This document shows, piece after piece, positions 61,316-64,000 of a DNA stretch of 64,000 bases (its first letter is position 1; every line of letters starts with the position of its first letter). The notes beneath the pieces are model-generated. The model was not told the origin of the DNA, searched no databases, and worked only from the letters and a program-made list of their open reading frames with translations. Both the position numbers and the translations under genes were made by a program. Source of the stretch: DASUFZ01 sp035541475 (GTDB taxonomy: Bacteria; Myxococcota_A; UBA9160; SMWR01); contig DATKND010000172.1 in the NCBI GenBank assembly GCA_035541475.1, positions 35,059 to 99,058 on the forward strand, in the 5' to 3' direction.

Positions 61316-61719
61316 CCGCGCGGCGTGACCTGGTGCGTACTCATCGAGGACAACCGGCTCGTCCGGGAGGTAATGCCCCCCGGATTTGAAGCCCACCTCG
61401 TGCCCGGTCTGGCGCCGTGGCGAGCGGTGAGAAGCTGAGCGGGTGGACAACTGTAGAGCTGCCGAGACGTAGTGCGTGTCGCTCCCTGCCGCTATTGGGA
61501 GCCCGCGCAGAGCACCACATGCAAGCTTGCGTTGTTCCGAGGGTTCGTTGGGCTCTGCGCCAGCTCGTGACTCCCTGCGCGCCGGTTGTTAGGCGGCAGA
61601 GGAAGACAGCACTCCACCGCACCCGGTGTACCGGCGGCTGCGTACCACGGTGCCACCCGAGCGTGGCAGAATCCGCAGCGCCAGCGTCTTCGATTCACGG
61701 ATCGCACGATGCGCTCGCC
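61316..61719. other. Gene-free stretch upstream of the cation ATPase
   Basis: About 400 bases between the ATPase start and a transposase relic. It must hold the ATPase promoter, but no clear boxes are visible. No intact gene is supported. Confidence 0.4.
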
Positions 61720-61905
61720 CCAATCAGGAAAGCCATGGCAGAACGGGTCGAACGAGTCGTTCAAACAAAAGTTCCGGGACGAGTGTATCGGGATGCAGTG
61801 GTTCGCAATCGAGTCGAGGCAAGGGTGTTGATCGAGAACTAGCGGCGCGAATACAACACGGTGCACCCGCGTTCGAGCCTCGGATGTCCACACCTTGCTG
61901 TGCCG
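61720..61905 (+). pseudogene. IS3-family transposase (OrfB) C-terminal relic
   Basis: One frame reads SGKPWQNGSNESFKQKFRDE then CIGMQWF, the conserved end of the IS3 catalytic core (PGKPWQNGxxESFNGKxRDECL). Continuing in another frame comes EARVLIEN, then TAG in place of the usual Trp codon, and RREYNTVHPRSSLG, the typical RPHSSLG end. The N-terminal part and the insertion ends are not visible. It is a dead fragment. Confidence 0.75.
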
Positions 61906-61981
61906 GGCGCTCTGCGTGACGGGCTGCCGGTACTATATGAGGCCGGACCCGGCGACGATCGTCGACTCCATGGCGACCTGG

Positions 61982-62936
61982 CTAGCGCTTCGCGTGAGAC
62001 CGGGTCACGCCGAGAGCTCGCAAGCCAGCGAGACCTGCTAGGGCCAGGATCCCGGTCATCTGGAGCAGCCCCGCGCTCGGCTCCGGGGCGACGCGAAACC
62101 CGAACTTATCGGCGCTCCATCTCCGGGAGGTTGAGGCCTCGTGTCGCCGCCGCAAGGAAGAGACCGGGGAGATTGGCCGTTCCCCCTCTCTGGCTGCGTC
62201 TCGTGAGCTGGCCAATCGCCTCGTTCCACTCGCGGACATTCCCGCCCTGGTCGAAGGTGCCATAGGGGCTCGGAGAGAGCCGGTGTAGCTCCCGACGTTC
62301 GTCAGGTCGCTCACGCTGTCATTACAGTTGGCGCTGTCGAGCGTCGCCGTCGGAGTCGTGCAAGTGGTCTGGTGTCCGATTCAGCCGGATAGGCGAAATA
62401 GGTCGCCGTCAGCGCATCGTAGTAGGCCGCTTTGTATCACTCGTCCTCGCTCGGCAGGAAGAACGACGCGTCCAGATTCCGCACGATCGAGTTGGCGGCG
62501 ATTCCCGCCGGCGTGATCGTGTAGGCACCGTCCTCGGTCGTCGTCTCGTCTTGAGCTCCGACCGGCTGGCCATTGTGCAGCCAGTTGACGAAGCGAAGCG
62601 CGCGGTAGAACGACACGTAGTTCACCGGCAGGGCGCCCCGCCCGGCGATCACACTGTAGGTGTAGTTTCCCGCCGAGCCGCTTCGCGTGATCCCGCCGAA
62701 GCCCGCGGAAACTCGGCGCACTGGGCATTCGTGACCTCGTACTTCCCAATCTGGTAGGTGTAGGCCACGGATCCGAAGCAGCCCTGTGACTGCGGATCAC
62801 AGGCATTCCCCGGGTCTCCAACGGTGACCCAATCCATCGTGACCGCGGAAGCAGGGAGAGCGAGCAACAGGGCGGCGAGCGGAAGCAACAAGCGCTTGGC
62901 GAGTCCCCTCTTCGGAGCAGCGCCGCGCAGTATCAT
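61982..62936 (-). pseudogene. Broken SUMF1 (formylglycine-generating-like) protein with PEP-CTERM-like tail
   Basis: The pieces in order are: a signal peptide (KRLLLPLAALLLALPASAV), the start of a SUMF1 domain (SVAYTYQIGKYEVTNAQ), a frameshift near 62715, GITRSGSAGNYTYSV, PVNYVSFYRALRFVNWLHNG, FFLPSEDE, then TGA where the family has Trp, YKAAYYDALTATYFAYP, another shift, SDLTNVGSYTGSL, a shift, PYGTFDQGGNVREWNEAIG, and a tail EPSAGLLQMTGILALAGLAG with a basic end like PEP-CTERM signals. At least three frameshifts and one nonsense codon make it a pseudogene. Confidence 0.82.
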
Positions 62937-63392
62937 ACTTCTGCGCCTTTCCTTGGGGTTCTCGAGCAGAGAACGAGGAGCGCGCGAAGCCCGCCACACT
63001 CATGGCAACTCCCGCCCACATCGCCGCCAGGAGCGCGATCGTCGTCGTAGTCCAAGCGGTGACCGAGAGTGTCGAGAGCAGCGCAGGGATGACCAGCAAC
63101 GCGACGGGCGCGTGCCCCGATCTCGATCTCCACGAAAGGGAACCGTCCAACTCGGCCGCGGAGAAAATGGGCCGTCAGAGGCCCGGAATCTCCGCCCGGC
63201 CTTCGTCTCCGGTCTCGGATCGCACCGCGTGCTCGCCCGAAGCCCGCGGAACTTGCGGCGTTCTTAGCGGCCGATCTCGCGCGCTTCGAAGAGACACGAC
63301 GCATTAAAGTGTTGGTTGCGAAGCAAGTAGGAACCCGAACTCTCGGTACCGTTTAGTCGATGAAGTTCCAGTCGATGCAAGGCAACTTCGGA
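62937..63392. other. Gene-free stretch between the SUMF1 relic and the SCO gene
   Basis: About 450 bases. A minus-strand frame at 63150 begins with 40 hydrophobic residues (LLVIPALLSTLSVTAWTTTT) but then becomes non-coding in character; it may be another decayed membrane gene. Nothing is supported firmly. Confidence 0.35.
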
Positions 63393-64000
63393 TCAGTGCG
63401 CGGCCGCGTTCTCGGGAGCCGGCAGGCCGCGCGCCAGGGCTTCGAGGTCCGCGCGTACGCCGTTGGGATCCACCTCCTCGAGACCGATGTAGCGATGCGC
63501 GATGCGACCATCGCCGTCGATCAGGAATGTGACGACCAGGTGCGCGATCGTCCCGTCGTCCTGGCGGGTGGTGCCGACTCCGTAGGCCTTCACCACGGTG
63601 TTGACGTCGGCAATCGGGCCGGTGAGGAAGGACCAGTTGTGCAGATCGGCGCCGTGTTTCTTCGCGTACTCGCGCAGCTCCAGGGGAGTGTCGCGCGCCG
63701 GGTCGAGCGTGATCGAGACGAATCGCACGCGCGAGCGCAATGCCGGGTCGAGCTTTCGCTGGATGCCGACATGCAGGCCGGTGAGGATCGGGCAGGGCCC
63801 GGGGCAGTGTGTGTAGATGAAGTCGAGCAGCACTGCCTTGCCGCGTAGGTCCGCGAGCGACACCGGGTCGCCGTCCTGGTCGATCAGCTGGAACGGCGGC
63901 GCCGGATCGCGCTCGGGCGCCAGGTTCGAGACTTTCGGGCCGTCGGGCGAGACCGGCGCGCTCGAACCCGTCGGCCGCGCCGCGATGACGCGGTAGCTGC
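63393..64000 (-). CDS. SCO1/SenC-type copper-binding thioredoxin-fold protein, N-terminus cut by the window
   Basis: The frame is open to the window edge; 202 residues are visible. The SCO motif CPGPCP (CxxxCP copper site) is preceded by FQLIDQDGDPVSLADLRGKA, and the copper-binding His is in DGTIAHLVVTFLID. Other fold marks are FVSITLDPARDTP and LREYAKKHGADLHNWSFLTG. SCO proteins deliver copper to the CuA site of cytochrome oxidase or handle thiol redox in the periplasm. The export signal would lie beyond the edge. Confidence 0.92.
   Translation of the reverse strand, partial: SYRVIAARPTGSSAPVSPDGPKVSNLAPERDPAPPFQLIDQDGDPVSLADLRGKAVLLDFIYTHCPGPCPILTGLHVGIQRKLDPALRSRVRFVSITLDPARDTPLELREYAKKHGADLHNWSFLTGPIADVNTVVKAYGVGTTRQDDGTIAHLVVTFLIDGDGRIAHRYIGLEEVDPNGVRADLEALARGLPAPENAAAH

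Noticed and set aside
62797..63150. Hydrophobic minus-strand frame as a membrane protein
   Set aside because: The hydrophobic part covers only the start; the rest is antisense-like and runs into the SUMF1 relic, so at most a decayed gene.

Overview
The window reads as one contiguous chromosomal piece of a very GC-rich Gram-negative bacterium. Gram-negative features include KdsB for lipopolysaccharide Kdo, several lipoproteins with lipoboxes, a LolA-like protein and a periplasmic TonB C-terminal domain. The MglA/MglB polarity pair, alternative complex III, a pyrophosphate-type phosphofructokinase, a P450, a DUF3604 protein and a decayed PEP-CTERM-like protein together suggest an uncultured Myxococcota-like or other former-deltaproteobacterial lineage. 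That placement is inference; there is no rRNA here to test it.

Left part (1-14.6 kb). The end of an alternative complex III operon (ActD, ActE, ActF) runs into a rhomboid-type membrane protease. Opposite lies purU followed by a catalytically degraded metallo-beta-lactamase-fold protein. An intrinsic terminator sits 16 bases before the purU start codon, behind a long leader with candidate tiny reading frames. Then come an acyl-CoA ligase, a UDP-GlcNAc 2-epimerase, a cyclase-family hydrolase, kdsB, a ParA-like ATPase, PPi-type phosphofructokinase, a degraded M28-like membrane protein and an SH3/anchor protein.

Middle part (14.6-38.4 kb). This is mostly a housekeeping backbone. It holds tRNA-Asn, a coupled operon of nucleotide cyclase, repeat lipoprotein and FnIII lipoprotein, greA with a hairpin in its leader, RidA, a bifunctional-nuclease-domain lipoprotein, tRNA-Pro, an RND/MMPL exporter facing a LolA-like protein, rpe-rsmB-fmt-def-priA, a spermidine-synthase-like methyltransferase, mglA/mglB, recR-ybaB-dnaX, and the 4.5S signal recognition particle RNA directly upstream of dnaX. 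Neighbouring genes often overlap by four bases (ATGA, GTGA or TTGA), which fixes many start codons.

Right-middle part (36.5-50.9 kb). A GT-C type membrane glycosyltransferase with a tiny membrane partner is followed by an SGNH hydrolase, a DUF3604 protein, amidohydrolase/TetR/P450, a VOC protein facing an XRE-cupin regulator, a 1160-residue zinc-ribbon/cyclase/AAA/TPR regulator and a degraded M28-like lipoprotein.

Right end (50.9-64 kb). This is an eroding accessory region. It contains a deleted and frameshifted beta-carbonic anhydrase, an SDR/hydrolase chimera made by deletion, an IS3-family transposase relic and a multiply broken SUMF1/PEP-CTERM-type gene. Intact genes lie among them: a tyrosine phosphatase, a LuxR-type regulator whose gene and neighbour share an upstream palindrome, a universal stress protein, an amine oxidase, a TetR regulator with a promoter/operator that predicts a leaderless mRNA, a P-type cation ATPase and an SCO1-type copper protein cut by the window edge.

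I saw no CRISPR array, prophage or complete insertion sequence. The least conventional signals are the purU leader, the LuxR palindrome pair, the pseudoenzymes and the cyclase/lipoprotein operon.
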